A DNA stretch of 64,000 bases from Chytridium lagenaria (GCA_025449115.1 JAHLKC010000020.1:124001-188000), one strand, 5' to 3'. Numbered from the stretch's first letter, positions 23,365-34,398 are shown. Notes: a model not told the origin generated them from the letters alone. Translations and numbers: made by a program.

Positions 23365-24620
23365 TGGGATTGAGGTGCGGGAGCGCGACGAGGCTGGATG
23401 GGGTTAGCAGCACCGTCATCCGGCGAGGATCAGGATCGGCGCCTGCCGGTCTTGAGGGTCTGCTGGAGAGCATGCTGCCCCAATTGGTTGCTGAGGCGTT
23501 GGGGACCGCAGTGTCGGCAGAGGTGGCGAAGCCAGTCTCCTTGCTGGGTCACGGGGGGGTCCCCCAGCGCATAGGTGGCCCGGGAGGAACAGCAGGGGGA
23601 GGAGTGGGAGTCTGGCTGGGGTGGCGGGGTTACCAGAGGTATTTCAGCGGCCAGTGTTTCAGATGGCCGCTGGGGAGGAAGGGCTGTGGGCAGCTCTTGG
23701 GGGGGTGGTTCCGTCATGGGAGGCATGGTCAAGTTCAATCCACACGTGGTGGTCAAGCCGCTTAAGAAGGTGGTCCTTGACGTTGACGGTTTCAGTCTGG
23801 CGGAGGATGAGGTCGATCCTGGGTTGGAGCTCGCCAGGTACAAGGGTTGGTTGACGCCTTTTGGACAGCGGCGGCCCTGGTATTCTACCCCCACGCGCTA
23901 AGGAACTGGACGCGTTCCATGACGAGATTCTGCAAACCACGGCGCTATACGGCTGGACGTCTGCATCCGTGTATTAAGTCCAGAAGAGGGCGTTTGTGCA
24001 CCGGTTCCCGATGCTGCGCTTAACGGACGAGATTCCGCTCCTTAAAGAGCGGGCGGTACTTAATTCAAAAGCGTATGCTGGCGGTTGGGGCCGGGGTGGT
24101 GCAACGGGGGGGTGAGAAAGGGCCGGATGGCGCGGATGTGGATGGGTCGTCGCAACGGCGTCTTCCTCTCAAAGATGGGGAGAGCCAGAGGAAGCGCTCG
24201 TCGGCGAGTGGGCTGCCGGGGGCCAGGCGGCGGGGGAGTACCGAGTATTGCTTCAATTTCAATTCGTCACGGGGCTGCCGATTCTGCTATTGTTTATTCA
24301 CCCACGAGTGCCAAGAATGCGGCCGTGGGCACTCAATAGTTTAGCATCCATGGGGACGTTCCACAGGGGACATTGGCCGCTCCTGGGGGGGTGACAAGGG
24401 CGACCGGCGCGGCTCTGGCGCGGAGCGCGGTTCAAGAGCGTTGGACGGGCCTATAGAACCGGGACGGCGGAATCGCCGGCCGCGGATAGGGGACCGGGTC
24501 GGCGCTAAGGCGCCGGATGGGGTGCGTCTGATGGGGGCGCACCTCGCTGGCAGTTCAGGAAGTAGTTCTGCTGTTTGCTCAAAGGTCAACATTTTTGAAG
24601 ACATTCAGAAATCGACCGCA
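23365..24620 (+). mobile_element. DIRS-like retroelement, gag-like part with zinc cluster
   Basis: A GC-rich block whose composition differs sharply from its surroundings. The plus strand encodes gag-like pieces in several frames: a Gly/Ala-rich N-terminal part (LEGLLESMLPQLVAEALGTA), then VVVKPLKKVVLDVDGFSLAE with DPGLELARYKGWLTPFGQRR, and a Cys/His cluster near 24250-24330. That cluster reads YCFNFNSSRGCRFCYCLFTH then ECQECGRGH. The pattern CxFNxxxGC...C..H.C..CG.GH is the kind of nucleic-acid-binding knuckle found in the first ORF of DIRS-type elements. A Pro/Arg-rich tail follows up to about 24620. The reading frame is broken many times, so it is inactive. The matching reverse transcriptase lies at 28170-30030 on the same strand. 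Confidence 0.6.
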
Positions 24621-24709
24621 TGACCAGACATTAACAAATCCAATGGTGTAGTTATTGCCATATCACAGGCTGGAATCCTACACACTTGATGACCTATCAA
24701 AATTATTAT

Positions 24710-25882
24710 CTAGTCTGTAATATAAACAAATTTACCCATTGCTTTTCCATCAACAACTGATGCAGAGACTATAACGCCATTGCTAAGAGTTCTGTGACAA
24801 GCACTACATCTATGATCCCATTTTCTAGCACTGTTTTCCTTAAAGTAAGAGACAAATCTTGAATTGCCGTGCATATTCACGTACGGGGATTGGGACACGT
24901 TTGGTGCTAAGGAGGAATCAAAATGCTCTAGCAGTAATGGCGGCAAAAGAGGTTCTTGTGGGAGTCGGTGTTTGTGCAATTTGATTATGTTCATGAGTAC
25001 GTAGGCTTTTTTGAAGAGGGATTGGATTTTGGTGAAGCAATTGGATTTGTATGGGAGCCCAGTGGTAGGCCCTGGTAAGTGAGTTGAGAATTCCAGTGCT
25101 TCGAACTAGTACATTACAAGGGTGAATATCAGCATAAAGGAGAACGGAAAAAACATCAGCATTGATGTTATGTACATACGCAAGCATGCCAAATATCTGC
25201 TGCATCCATAGACATGTAAATTGTTGTGGTCCAACCGAATCATTCCAGTATGCATCAATGTTTCGTAATCGTACATTATCCTGTTCTTTGCGGTATGGAT
25301 GTATTGTTGTGGCTTTTGTTAGGTAGGAGTCCACAAAGTACAGAGAGTTGTTGCATGAGACAGCACGGCCACGACAATCTGCCTTCAAGAGATGTCCAGT
25401 CATAACTCCTTTGATGGTTAATACATTGACCCCTCCATCTGCCATCTGAAATCGCAAAGGTTGCTGACAACCAAAGCATTTAGAGATTGGTGGAGCCACA
25501 AACACAACTGGATCATCAAGAGTCCAAGACGGAGGGTTTGACTTTGGTACATTTCATCAATAACCTTCAAAACATGCATAACGTCCATGTCCAACTTGCA
25601 TGCGACTATAGAAATAAAGAATCGAAGCTGTTCAAGGGTTAGATTGGGAATGGAAAGTGTGGAAACCTTAGACATGTTGTTGTAAGCTTCATAAGAAGAT
25701 GAAAACCCCTTTAAGCAATCAAGTATTGTTGGTAGATTGCGGCAGACAGTCATTGTGATGTAAGCTACATTAAAAACGTTGAAGGTTTGGCTGTCTATCT
25801 GTATCATTTTGGCACTTAAGTTTTTATGTAGCACGTTTCCATGACAAACCTCTCTAACATGTCTATCTAATAACGATTCCAA
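24710..25882 (-). mobile_element. KDZ-transposon-associated CxC5/CxC6 Cys-cluster gene, remnant
   Basis: Minus-strand coding sequence with one frame change near 25540 and others near 25130-25000. The N-terminal part is helical (MESLLDRHVREVCHGNVLHK onward, with TLSIPNLTLEQLRFFISIVA). Next come PPSWTLDDPVVFVAPPISKC, FGCQQPL, LTIKGVMTGHLLKADCRG and CNNSLYFVDSYL, the spacing expected of the CxC5 cluster (paired cysteines, a TLxG strand, then Cys and Tyr). The C-terminal WDHRCSACHRTLSNGVIVSA then VVDGKAMG matches the CxC6 cluster. These domains are known as partners of Kyakuja-Dileera-Zisupton DNA transposases in fungi, where they probably bind DNA. The assignment is by motif memory and was not searched. 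The frame stops right after CxC6, so the copy seems truncated, and no KDZ transposase is visible. Confidence 0.6.
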
Positions 25883-27318
25883 TAGTTGTTTTAATATACA
25901 TCAAATGGATATCTAATGTATATTTGATCTAGCCTATTATAGGTGTAATAGACCCATAGTGAGTCATCGAACAGTGGTGCATTGCACCAATAATGAGTTG
26001 TCCGATAGTTGTCTAATAATCAGGTCACACTCAATGGCGCACCATCTGGACAATCTGGAATTGATAGGGATATTGATAGGGTGGGAGGAGAATCCCAATA
26101 TTGCGATTACAACTAGCTGTATATTCATCAATTTAATCATGTATCGTATTAAAACCATAAAGCAAGCGAACCTATGAGACCAGTGAGTAAGTTTGACCAG
26201 TGACCGCACCCGTCAATGGTAGAGAGAGATAGGGCGTCCCCTAAACTCCCAACCTTGACGGCTTCTATATGCAAGGATACCTAAGATAGGACGATTATTG
26301 TCGATTAGTGTAAGTTAGACCAACGTAATCCAGTGTGATATAGGATGTATTTATATAAATCCAAAGATGCAGAAAGACTTGAGAGAAAACTCACCATAGC
26401 ACGTTCCGCCCAAGAAAGTCTGCGATAACCTGTCCTCATGGCAGAGATTGTGAGCAAACACTATATCAATTAACGTACCCTTCTCCTACAACAAACTACA
26501 CCCTGGCATCCTACACTAACACAACCATCATAACTTCTAGCACTAACGCCCATCACTATCACAATCACCAAATCCACTCAACTCATTAATACTGTAACAG
26601 TTCTGATGCCACCCAAGGTGGTCAAGAACATGTTGGGCAGCTGGGGACCAGTCCAGAAGAGCATCTTGCGTGAGATTGATCATAAGCCAAGGTACTGATG
26701 CAGCATGCATCATAGGTGACGAAGTATAAAGCCGACATCTTTCCGTGACATAACAAAAAAAAATAACCTGCAAAGAAAGTTGATACCATGTAAGGAATAT
26801 ATGGAAGGAGAACTCACCTCATCACACTCTGCACATGCCGCACGTTACAGTAACAAAACAAGAAGCTCACATCTCAAGCCCTCAAGTCATCTGCCAGCTT
26901 TATACCCTCAGTAACACTATCCATGAGTAAAAGGAAGTATTGCAGAACAGTGGAAACTTGCAATTACATCATTGACTTAACACACACTCAGCAGATGAAA
27001 GGGGTGTTGGTAGCGGAAGGGGGCCTAATCCTTCACAAGACCTAATCCCAGTCATAGCCTTCACAAGTGAGGTCTCATCTCCGTGCACATACCCTTATCT
27101 CAAATGGACATGCTCTGCAGAAGAATTGAACTTCATCAGAGCAATTAAAAATGGTGGATATGAACAATGACAGTGCATAGTGGCAGAAAAAAATCCGACA
27201 ATGAATGTATAAAGGAATTCAAGAAGCCTGCAGGATGACTACAGTATGAAGTTGTGATGAGATTAGGGGCAATGGTGTTGGAGATGGTAATAGATGAAGG
27301 TTAGGTTGAGTGGATAGG

Positions 27319-27393
27319 GTGGGATGGATGGGATGGGATGAGATGGGATGGGATGGGATGGGATGGATGGGATGGATGGGATGGATGGATGGT
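27319..27393. repeat. GGATG/GGAT minisatellite
   Basis: About fifteen head-to-tail units of GGATG, some shortened to GGAT and one GAGATG variant. It is purine-rich on the plus strand and lies in AT-rich noncoding DNA. Confidence 0.9.
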
Positions 27394-27673
27394 GGAGTGA
27401 AGGAGGTATTAGTGACGAGTTGTTGAAGGGAATGAAAAAAAAATATTGAATAAATGAAAAAATCACTTACAGAAAATCCCTTGCGCCACACAAAAAAATG
27501 TGTTGTGACACTGTCTGTACGACCCAAGTGTTTGGTCTGTTAGATATCTAATAAAAACCTATTGGAACAATAATAATCCATTAGACCGAATTGTCTAGCA
27601 CAACCCGCTCGACACAAACTCACTAGACATAGAGTGACAATGTATATTAAAGCCATAGTAGCAATATAATAGA

Positions 27674-27707
27674 CATGTATTAGAAAGGGAATTTAATCTA
27701 ATACATG
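27674..27707. repeat. Perfect 11-base inverted repeat
   Basis: CATGTATTAGA at 27674-27684 is followed after 12 bases by its exact reverse complement TCTAATACATG at 27697-27707. It may be part of a transposon end or a simple hairpin; no function is shown. Confidence 0.8.
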
Positions 27708-28169
27708 TTCAATAGTTGGGTCCCACTAGACAGACAAACTCGGAGGGGGGGGCACTATTGCGTCTGATGTCGAGCCCTCATCCTCTACTTATTTGTTATA
27801 ACTCCTGTTTCCTCTTTCTATACCCTCTCTTGTCCTCGAATTCCACAATAAATAAACACACGACTTAACTTCTTTTTATTAAACTTCCTCACTCCTCTGA
27901 TCCTTCCCCCTCCAGACCCCATCCTTCCTCCTTCTCTCCTCTTGCTCCAGCCCAAAACGCGCAAAAACAAGACAATAAGAAATATTTTGTAAATCCCACC
28001 TCTTTCAATCTCCGCCAATCCACATTTTAGCAAAACAAAAATCCTCCAAACCCCGTCCACGTAAATCCCTCCCAATCTTCACAACCAACCAGAGTAAACT
28101 AAAATAAACCAAAACATAGGTGATAATGACGAATAACATAATTAATAGGGATTGACGCGTCGACGGGAA

Positions 28170-30030
28170 ATGAAAATAAACTCCCTGAATCCTAGGCTCG
28201 ACCGAGTCCGTCACAGCGCGGGGGTTAGCGGGGACGCTAACGGGGTGACAAAATCTGGGGGTGATGAGGGGTGTGAGGCACTCGTTGGGGGCACTGAGGG
28301 ACCCTGGGCGGCGGCGGATATGGGCGTGGTGGCGCTGACACTGGGGGTGCGCGCGTTGGAGGAAAACCCGGATGCGTCGGCACGCTGCAGTGGGGGTGCG
28401 CGTTTGCCCCGCATGGTTCTGCCGTTGATGACGGTGGTGCCGGCAAGAATTAAGGTTTTGGGTATCCCAGCGCCAGCGGAGTTTCCTTTCACCGAATCCC
28501 ACCGCGGTACTTGCTGTACCGGGAGGGGTTAACTAAGCTGGTGACTCCCATCCGCGGGGACATGTTTGCGGCGTTGACGATTGATTTCCCCAACCAGCCG
28601 CTTCGGAATTTCTTGCTCTGTGGATTAGTGTGGGGGTTTGCGCTGCCGGCAGTATTCCCTGAGGAACGCCATGTGGTCGTCTCTAACCACGCTTCAGCAA
28701 CGGCGTTCCACCCGACGGCGGCGGATCAGTTACGGGTCAACAGCGCTCAAGAGGTTGCGCTTGGTCGACGTTCGGGTCCATTCACCGTGGCTGAGGCGCA
28801 GCAGTTTCCCGTTTTCTCGAACGCACCGGTGGGGGCCGTCCAGAAGGAGGGTGCCCCGGATGGCACAGTGCGGTTTATTCACGACTTCTCGTTCCCTCGC
28901 GGCGGTGATTTGTTGAGTATAAACGCATTGACGTCTCGGGATTACTTGGGGCCATGTCTCTTGGATCGGGTGGACGCTCTTCTTTAAATGGTGGCGGCGT
29001 TGCCAGTTGGGTGCATTTTGTGGATGGTTGACGCTAAGGCTGCGTACTGACAATTCCCGCGCCGGGAGGTTGACCAGCTCTACCAGGGTGTTTTGCTGGA
29101 GGGAATGGTGTTCGTGGACCATGCGCTAATGTTCGGGATTCGGGATGCGGGGTTTCATTGCTGTAATCTTGGGAACTGTATGTGTTGGATCTTGTGGGTG
29201 AAGGGGTGTGTCAATTGTGTAGGGTATAGCGATAACTTCTTCGGTGCGGTACCAGAGGGTATGGAGGCTCGGACCATTGCGCAGGTCCGCCGCGTCTTCG
29301 GTTTGGTGGGTTATAACCTGAAGCTGGAAGTGCTGTTTGGAACGGCAATCCGCGTGTTGGGGTTTTTGGTCAACACGAGGTCACAAACAGTATTGCTCGA
29401 ACTCTCCCGTCGCAAGGAGATTTGCAAACTGCTCCTGGAGGCGGCGGGATCCAAGGTCATGACGGCACATAGGGTGTCGGTGGTGGCGGGGAAGTTGACG
29501 TGGGTCCGCCAGGTCTTATATCTAAGTAATGTATATGGGTTGCTGGGTGCGATGGATCGGCCGCGGCGTCCGGTGGTGGTGGTTCCAGTGGCGGTGCGTG
29601 AGGTTTTGGAGTGGTTTGCCGATACGTTGTTGGAGTGGGCGGGGCTTGAGTACATTCGTGAGCAGGTGTGGCGCTCGGCCTCTCATGTGGGGGTTGGTGA
29701 GTGATAGTTCTTTGACAGGGGCGGGGTTCTGCACTCGGGATCATTCTGGTTGGTGCGGTGGTGCCCGCATTGCGTTGGCGCCATGGCCGAGGGACCGGTA
29801 GCTCAAACGTGGGAGATGGCTACTGTTACATTGGGCCTGGCGACGGTGTGTGGCGCGTTATCCGGGCAGTGCATTCAGTGGCACACGGATAATACCATAA
29901 CGTTGCTGTCTTTGAGAAAGGGTATGGGTCTACTCCACTCTTGTCAAGTCTGGTGCGGGAAGTGGTCGGCGCGGCTATTCGCTTTCAGTTCCAATTGCGG
30001 ATGGTGCACGTCAGCCGCGTGATTGTTGAT
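28170..30030 (+). mobile_element. DIRS-like retroelement, reverse transcriptase-RNase H part, decayed
   Basis: GC-rich block on the same strand as the gag part. After a Pro/Arg-rich lead-in, one frame from 28511 to 29704 encodes the RT: TPIRGDMFAALTIDFPNQPL, VRFIHDFSFPRGGDLLSINA, WMVDAKAAY (catalytic Asp), and GYSDNFFGAVPEG at the position of the usual Y-x-DD box. That box has Asn for the second Asp. Two in-frame stops (TAA at 28985, TGA near 29047) fit C-to-T changes of CAA and CGA. After a G-run frame shift near 29690 comes the RNase H-like part with SDSSLTGAGF, then QTWEMATVTLGLA and HTDNTITLLSL (acidic residues present). The order RT then RNase H and the SFP-G-N signature are typical of DIRS/YR elements. 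No tyrosine recombinase is visible downstream. Confidence 0.75.
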
Positions 30031-30489
30031 TCTTCACAGTTTGAATAAAGACAAATATTCGCGGGATTGCTTACAGTTATTTTTTTGTGACGTAGAAAGT
30101 CGTGAGGTTGGCGGAGGGGGTACGCAACAGAAACTGTCTCGTTAACTTATACTATTACCTTATAATCGTCATTGAGTTCCACAACACGGCAGTCATTTCT
30201 TCATTTTTATTGTTGTCCTTAATGTATTCTTCATGAGTTATGTAGTGCTATCTTACCTTTTTGGAATTGGTAGATTCATTACTATTGTAAACACGATTTG
30301 GAGGCCTTTATCTTTTGTTTCAACTAAAAATCATTACCTTAGTTTCATTCACCTGCTCGATTTTAACAATGTAAGACGCCATTCCGTTAAAGTTCTTTAT
30401 TACTGATAATGTGTTAATCATAATTCTAATAACAAAATCATCTTGGAACGTCCAGGTAAGGGATATGTCGATTTTTAATCGCTACACCA
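30031..30489. other. AT-rich flank of the retroelement
   Basis: Composition returns abruptly to AT-rich after about 30030. No coding frame, methyltransferase or recombinase part of a DIRS element is seen here, so the element is truncated at its 3' side. Confidence 0.45.
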
Positions 30490-31020
30490 TCATCGCACTC
30501 GAGTGCGCGTTCCCCACCATCTTCTTTCTACACCTCCCGCACTCTGCAACCTTCCGAGGTGGTCTGTTATCGCTTTTTTCAAGCTAGCAGTCCGAGCAAT
30601 TCCAGTAAGGGCGCTACGTGACAACGGTAACGTTATCTGAGGACATTGAACTTTCCATATCCATCGGAATTTTAAAACCGTGCCAAAAGCTGAGCTAGAG
30701 CCGGTCGACGTCACGGTAAGAGGCTCATATATATCACTGCAAGGTAAACTTAAGGCGTTAGGCATTTGAGCGACAAGTGTTGTAGTCTCAGTCAACCGTG
30801 GCAGAATTGAAGGCAGCAAAGGACGACTAGTGATTAGTGCATTCCGAGATGAACGAATTTGCATCGTAGACGACAAAGGCACGGCGAAATATTTGGTGGA
30901 AGCTGTGACGCGCGTTTGACCGGAAATTTCGCCACCAAAAGATGAGCTGGACTTTGGCGCAATTGGGATTGTGGAGAAGGAAGAACCGGAAGCTGAAGAT
31001 TTAATAGTCCTAATACCACA
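30490..31020 (-). CDS. Hypothetical Ser/Thr-rich protein
   Basis: A minus-strand open frame of roughly 165 codons ends at the stop at 30490. It is Ser/Thr-rich (IAPKSSSSFGGEISGQTRV, EPLTVTSTGSSSAFGTVLKF) and ends in a basic tail (VERRWWGTRTRVR). No signal peptide, membrane helix or domain is recognised and no ATG is obvious at the 5' end, so an upstream exon would be needed. It lies next to a decayed gene fragment, and chance openness is possible. Confidence 0.25.
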   Translation of the reverse strand, partial: CGIRTIKSSASGSSFSTIPIAPKSSSSFGGEISGQTRVTASTKYFAVPLSSTMQIRSSRNALITSRPLLPSILPRLTETTTLVAQMPNALSLPCSDIYEPLTVTSTGSSSAFGTVLKFRWIWKVQCPQITLPLSRSALTGIARTASLKKAITDHLGRLQSAGGVERRWWGTRTRVR

Positions 31021-31083
31021 ATAATATTAATCTTTCTTTGCTCGATTGTCCAAACGCGAACATTCCAACTCCTGTGTTTGTTA

Positions 31084-31320
31084 GGAATGGTCCTCTGCGA
31101 ATGTGCAAAAGTCGCTGATAAAGGTGTGACGGAACGCGTTAATGCGTCATAGAGTGAAAGGATCTCACAGCTGTTTTTGGTATTAAGTTTATTTATATAG
31201 GCTAAGGTCGCAAAGAGCTTATTAAAGGGGTTAAAATTGATTGAGCGAAATGGATGGCGGTAGTGGTTCCGCGGTAGAGATTGCGCGAGGTTGCATAGAA
31301 GAAGGATGCGTGATGCGCCA
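31084..31320 (+). pseudogene. Decayed duplicate of the repeat gene at 20640-22061
   Basis: The segment TGTGCAAAAGTCGCTGATAA at 31103-31122 and the bases around it match 21313-21330 of the PPR/TPR-like gene. A second match runs from GGCGGTAGTGGTTCCGCG to GAAGGATGCGTGATGCG (31256-31317) and corresponds to the last 60 bases of that gene and its stop. The middle is missing. Just upstream, 31058-31090 resembles the first bases of the SAP-like gene (22198 on). This is a rearranged, noncoding remnant. Confidence 0.7.
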
Positions 31321-31767
31321 ATAGCGAAAATTATTACACATATATATCGTTCTGAGCCGTCGAATGAGGTGGTGACCCGTGACAATTTTGTATTGGCCGT
31401 CTTTCTTCTCCGACTCAAAAGCGGCGACCTCGAACGTAAAAGAAAGGAATCTTCTTTTGCTCCTTATACATGAAGGAGCCCTTGGGTTGATACTGTGAAC
31501 TCAAACGTGATACTGGGGGAGTGATAGCTGCTTGATCAATATTCGGCGGATGGATGGCTCTCCACTAGCATCGCCACCGCACACCTCAAAAAGACATTTT
31601 ATACTTACACACCACACTGCATCCGGCACCCTACGACCTCTTCATCCATTTTCTTTTCACCCAAGGGTCATTCCCCGTCGACACGTATTAAGCATTCTGC
31701 TTGAGTCATCCTCATCTTGCATTCCCATCGTACTGCAACAAAACCCCCTCCAACTCCTACCTAGCAA
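31321..31767. other. Upstream region of the TLDc gene
   Basis: No gene recognised. The last 100 bases are C/T-rich, like the leaders of other genes in this window, and probably hold the promoter and 5' leader of the gene at 31768. Confidence 0.4.
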
Positions 31768-32819
31768 ATGATGCAAGACTCCAACCCAAACCCAGCACCC
31801 AAACCCAGCACCCTCTACTCCTTCATCAAACGCCGCGCAAAGGCCGCCGCAAAAGTGGTATCAACGACCGCATCCCGTTCTCTCAGTTTCCGGTCAGACG
31901 ACGAAGAGGACGGTCATTCTCCACCTGGATTTGCGGCAGTTGCACCAGAACCTGTTGAACGAGGATTTATGTCGCTTGGTGGGAGTAAGGCTTCCTTGAA
32001 TAGGGTTGGGAAGGTCGAGGAAGAGGAGGATTATGGGTCAAGGTACACAATTTCTTCAGGGTTGGTGGAAGTAGAATTGGAGGGGAGAAATGAGGAGACG
32101 GAGCCTGTGTTAAGAGATTACATGATAAAGCAGGTTGGTTATCTGGTTGACAGCCGTTTTTTAAACTTTGCACAAACCTTTTATTATACTTCTTATTTAT
32201 TAACTGTCAGTTTCTTTGATTTTTTTGCTTAGCTTCAAGTCTACCTTCCTCCATATCAACGAGAATCTTCAAAGTGGAAACTACTGTACAGGTAACCTCA
32301 TTCTTCTATTACATATTCTTTTCTAACATCTTTACAGCATGGACCAACACGGCCTTAGTCTTTCAACACTTATTACAAAAACCGCCGAACAAGGTCCCTG
32401 CTGTTATGTATATCCGATGAACAAGGAATTACTTTTGGTGCCTATTTGAGTGAACCAATACAAAAGCGGCCAGAAGGATCGTTTTATGGAACCGGGAATT
32501 GCTTTTTGTGGACGAATGCCGGTGGAGATACATTATACATATGTAGGGTCCTTTTTAACGTTTTTTCCTTGACCCTCCCTTTCTTACATTGCATTTAGAT
32601 CCTCCTACCGGTGAAAATGAATTTTACATGACATTCATGGTCAGCCAGAACGCTTTCGCTATTGGTTCCGGTGGTGAAGCGGGGGGGTTTGGGTTACTTA
32701 TTGATGATACATTTGAGAAATGCCAAAGCGGGCCTTGCGCCACGTTTAATAACCCAAGGCTTTCTGGACGGCCAAGGTTTTATGCTTTGGGGGTGGAGGT
32801 GTGGGGATTCGAATTTTGA
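31768..32819 (+). CDS. TLDc-domain protein (OXR1-like)
   Basis: TLDc proteins protect against oxidative damage and, in the Oxr1/NCOA7 group, act on the V-ATPase. Exons are 31768-32133, 32233-32291, 32338-32542 and 32599-32819, all with GT..AG introns. The N-terminal 120 residues are disordered and acidic. The TLDc domain starts at LPPYQRESSKWKLLYSMDQH and continues GLSLSTLITKTAEQG, GITFGAYLSEPIQKRPEGSF, YGTGNCFLW, FAIGSGGEAGGFGLLIDDTF and ALGVEVWGFEF at the C-terminus, as expected for a full domain. The run of three C at 32396-32398 needs one more C to keep the frame (GPLLLCISDEQG). Total length is about 283 residues. It is convergent with the ubiquilin gene. LysM-type N-terminal domains of long OXR1 forms are absent. 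Confidence 0.9.
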
Positions 32820-33148
32820 GAAGCGAATACGCTTTCAATTTTAATCTTGTATATAAGGAGGCGTGAATTTCCCATTAGACTGTATATCTTTTACCCATTG
32901 AATGCAATGCTTACAATGATTATCAAACTTCAAATCAATCATTGTTTAAGAATTCATAGGATATTTTATTCAGCTCAAGGCCTTTGCTTCTCTTCTCCAA
33001 TCCAGCGAAACAAGGCAAAAAAAAACCAAAAACTCCCCGCTTCAAGCAAAAAAAAAGTAATAACCACCCAAAACATGACGATTTCACTTTCAAAAGAAAG
33101 AAAAACAATCACCCCATACCCCCAACCATTAAACTGGTGATAAACACT
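32820..33148. other. Shared 3' intergenic region
   Basis: A-rich sequence between the convergent TLDc and ubiquilin genes, presumably both 3' untranslated regions. Nothing else is seen. Confidence 0.5.
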
Positions 33149-34398
33149 CTAAATCCTTCCAGGGGGATTATTGAACAAATACTCCACCGCCGCATTCACA
33201 TTCCCACCGGTCGCATTCAACGCCCTGATATTCTCCGCAGCATCATAGAATCCCATCTCCTGAAGCTGCCTCAACTGTTCTTGATAAGCCTCCTCAGGGT
33301 TTGCAGGGGGTGCGGCCCTCGCAGCCGCACCAGCAGGCGGAATCCCACCCATCAACAACGACAATAACGCCGGATCGAACGCGTTAGCGCCGGTCGGGTT
33401 CATGGGGTTCGCAGCCACTCCAGCACCGGGAGCAGGAGCGCCAGGGAACCCATCCATCCCTTGCGCAAAGGGATTGGCGCCACCACCCATCAAGGGAGCC
33501 ATCTGCATCATGGATCGTAACATCTCAGGGTTTGCCATCATACGCCTGAATCCCTCCGATTGCATCATTGCACGCATTTGAGGGGTCATGGAAGCAGCCA
33601 TCTGGGGGTTCGCAGCGATCATGGCGTCCATCATGGCAGGGTTGGAGAACATGGCGGAGACAGAGGACGCGACCGCGGGATTGGACAATAAGTTCGCCAT
33701 GAGGTTAGGGTCGAGGTTGTTGAGTCCGCCGGCACCGAGTCCAGCACCAGGGGAGCCTGCACCAAAGCCACCTGCGCCGGCTCCGAACATGTCGAGGTTG
33801 GGGATGCCGGGGTTACCGGCATTGGCGCCAAGGAGAGCGGCGAATGGGTTCGACGGCGCGGAAGGCGTTGTAGGAGTTGGGTTGGGAGGGTTGGGGACAG
33901 TCGCGGAGGGAGGGGCCGACTCGGCGGTAGTGGAAGAAGTTGTGGATGCAGCGGGTGCGGGTGCCTTTGCTCTTACAAGGTGAACACTGTCATGCGTATC
34001 AGTTTCTTGTTGCAAGACAATAAAAAACATCTCACAAAACCCACCTGCTCCCGTCAATGATTTTGTAGGTAGAAATAGGTTCTTCATCTTTTAACACTCG
34101 GCCGGCGAAGATGAGGCGCTGGGTGGAGGGTGGGGAAGGGGAGGAGGTCTTTTCGAGTTCGGCAGCGATGGCTTCTTTAAGTTGAAGAACGGTAGATGAG
34201 GCGTCGAGCTGTTAGAGAGTCGAGATCAAGGATCACCATTAGTGGTGTAGCAGAAAGTAGAAGTGGATGAATGCGTTAGCTCAGAGGATTACAGACGATC
34301 ACCTTCTAGCCACAATCGGACAAGAAGACCACAGAACATACCGAAACGGAAACCTTTGCCTCATTCGAGCATTTGATGTTGACGTTAATTGTTGACAT
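33149..34398 (-). CDS. DSK2: Ubiquilin / Dsk2, proteasome shuttle
   Basis: Shuttle factor that carries ubiquitinated proteins to the proteasome. Exons are 34342-34398, 34045-34208 and 33149-33986, about 353 residues with no frame break. The N-terminal ubiquitin-like domain (residues 1-74) shows MSTINVNIKCSNEAKVSVS, STVLQLKEAIAAELE, QRLIFAGRVLKDEEPISTYK and SSVHLVRAKA. A Pro/Ala/Ser linker follows, then Met/Asn/Gln-rich STI1-type repeats (MMDAMIAANPQMAASMTPQM and FRRMMANPEMLRSMMQMAPL). A C-terminal UBA domain (YQEQLRQLQEMGFYDAAENI, then NVNAAVEYLFNN) has the MGF loop needed for ubiquitin binding. The layout UBL-STI1-UBA is complete and slightly shorter than human ubiquilins, close to yeast Dsk2 (about 370). 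Confidence 0.95.

Larger units (their letters stand above)
25883..28150. other. AT-rich part of the transposon island
   Basis: No gene is recognised. The stretch contains short repeated words such as TAGAC/GTCTA and ATACATGT near 27540-27710, an 11-base inverted repeat, and a GGATG minisatellite. A short minus-strand open frame at 26543-26773 (LDWSPAAQHVLDHLGWHQN) has no known domain. It is probably the remainder of the DNA transposon that carries the CxC5/CxC6 gene. Confidence 0.4.

Noticed and set aside
26543..26773. Small minus-strand gene in the AT-rich transposon block
   Set aside because: Only 76 codons, no recognised motif and no supporting splice sites.
28211..28492. Pro-rich minus-strand frames in the GC-rich block
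   Set aside because: Shadows of the Gly/Ala-rich retroelement lead-in on the plus strand.
33588..33983. Plus-strand 131-codon frame opposite ubiquilin
   Set aside because: Antisense shadow of the Met/Ala/Pro-rich ubiquilin exon; no domain of its own.
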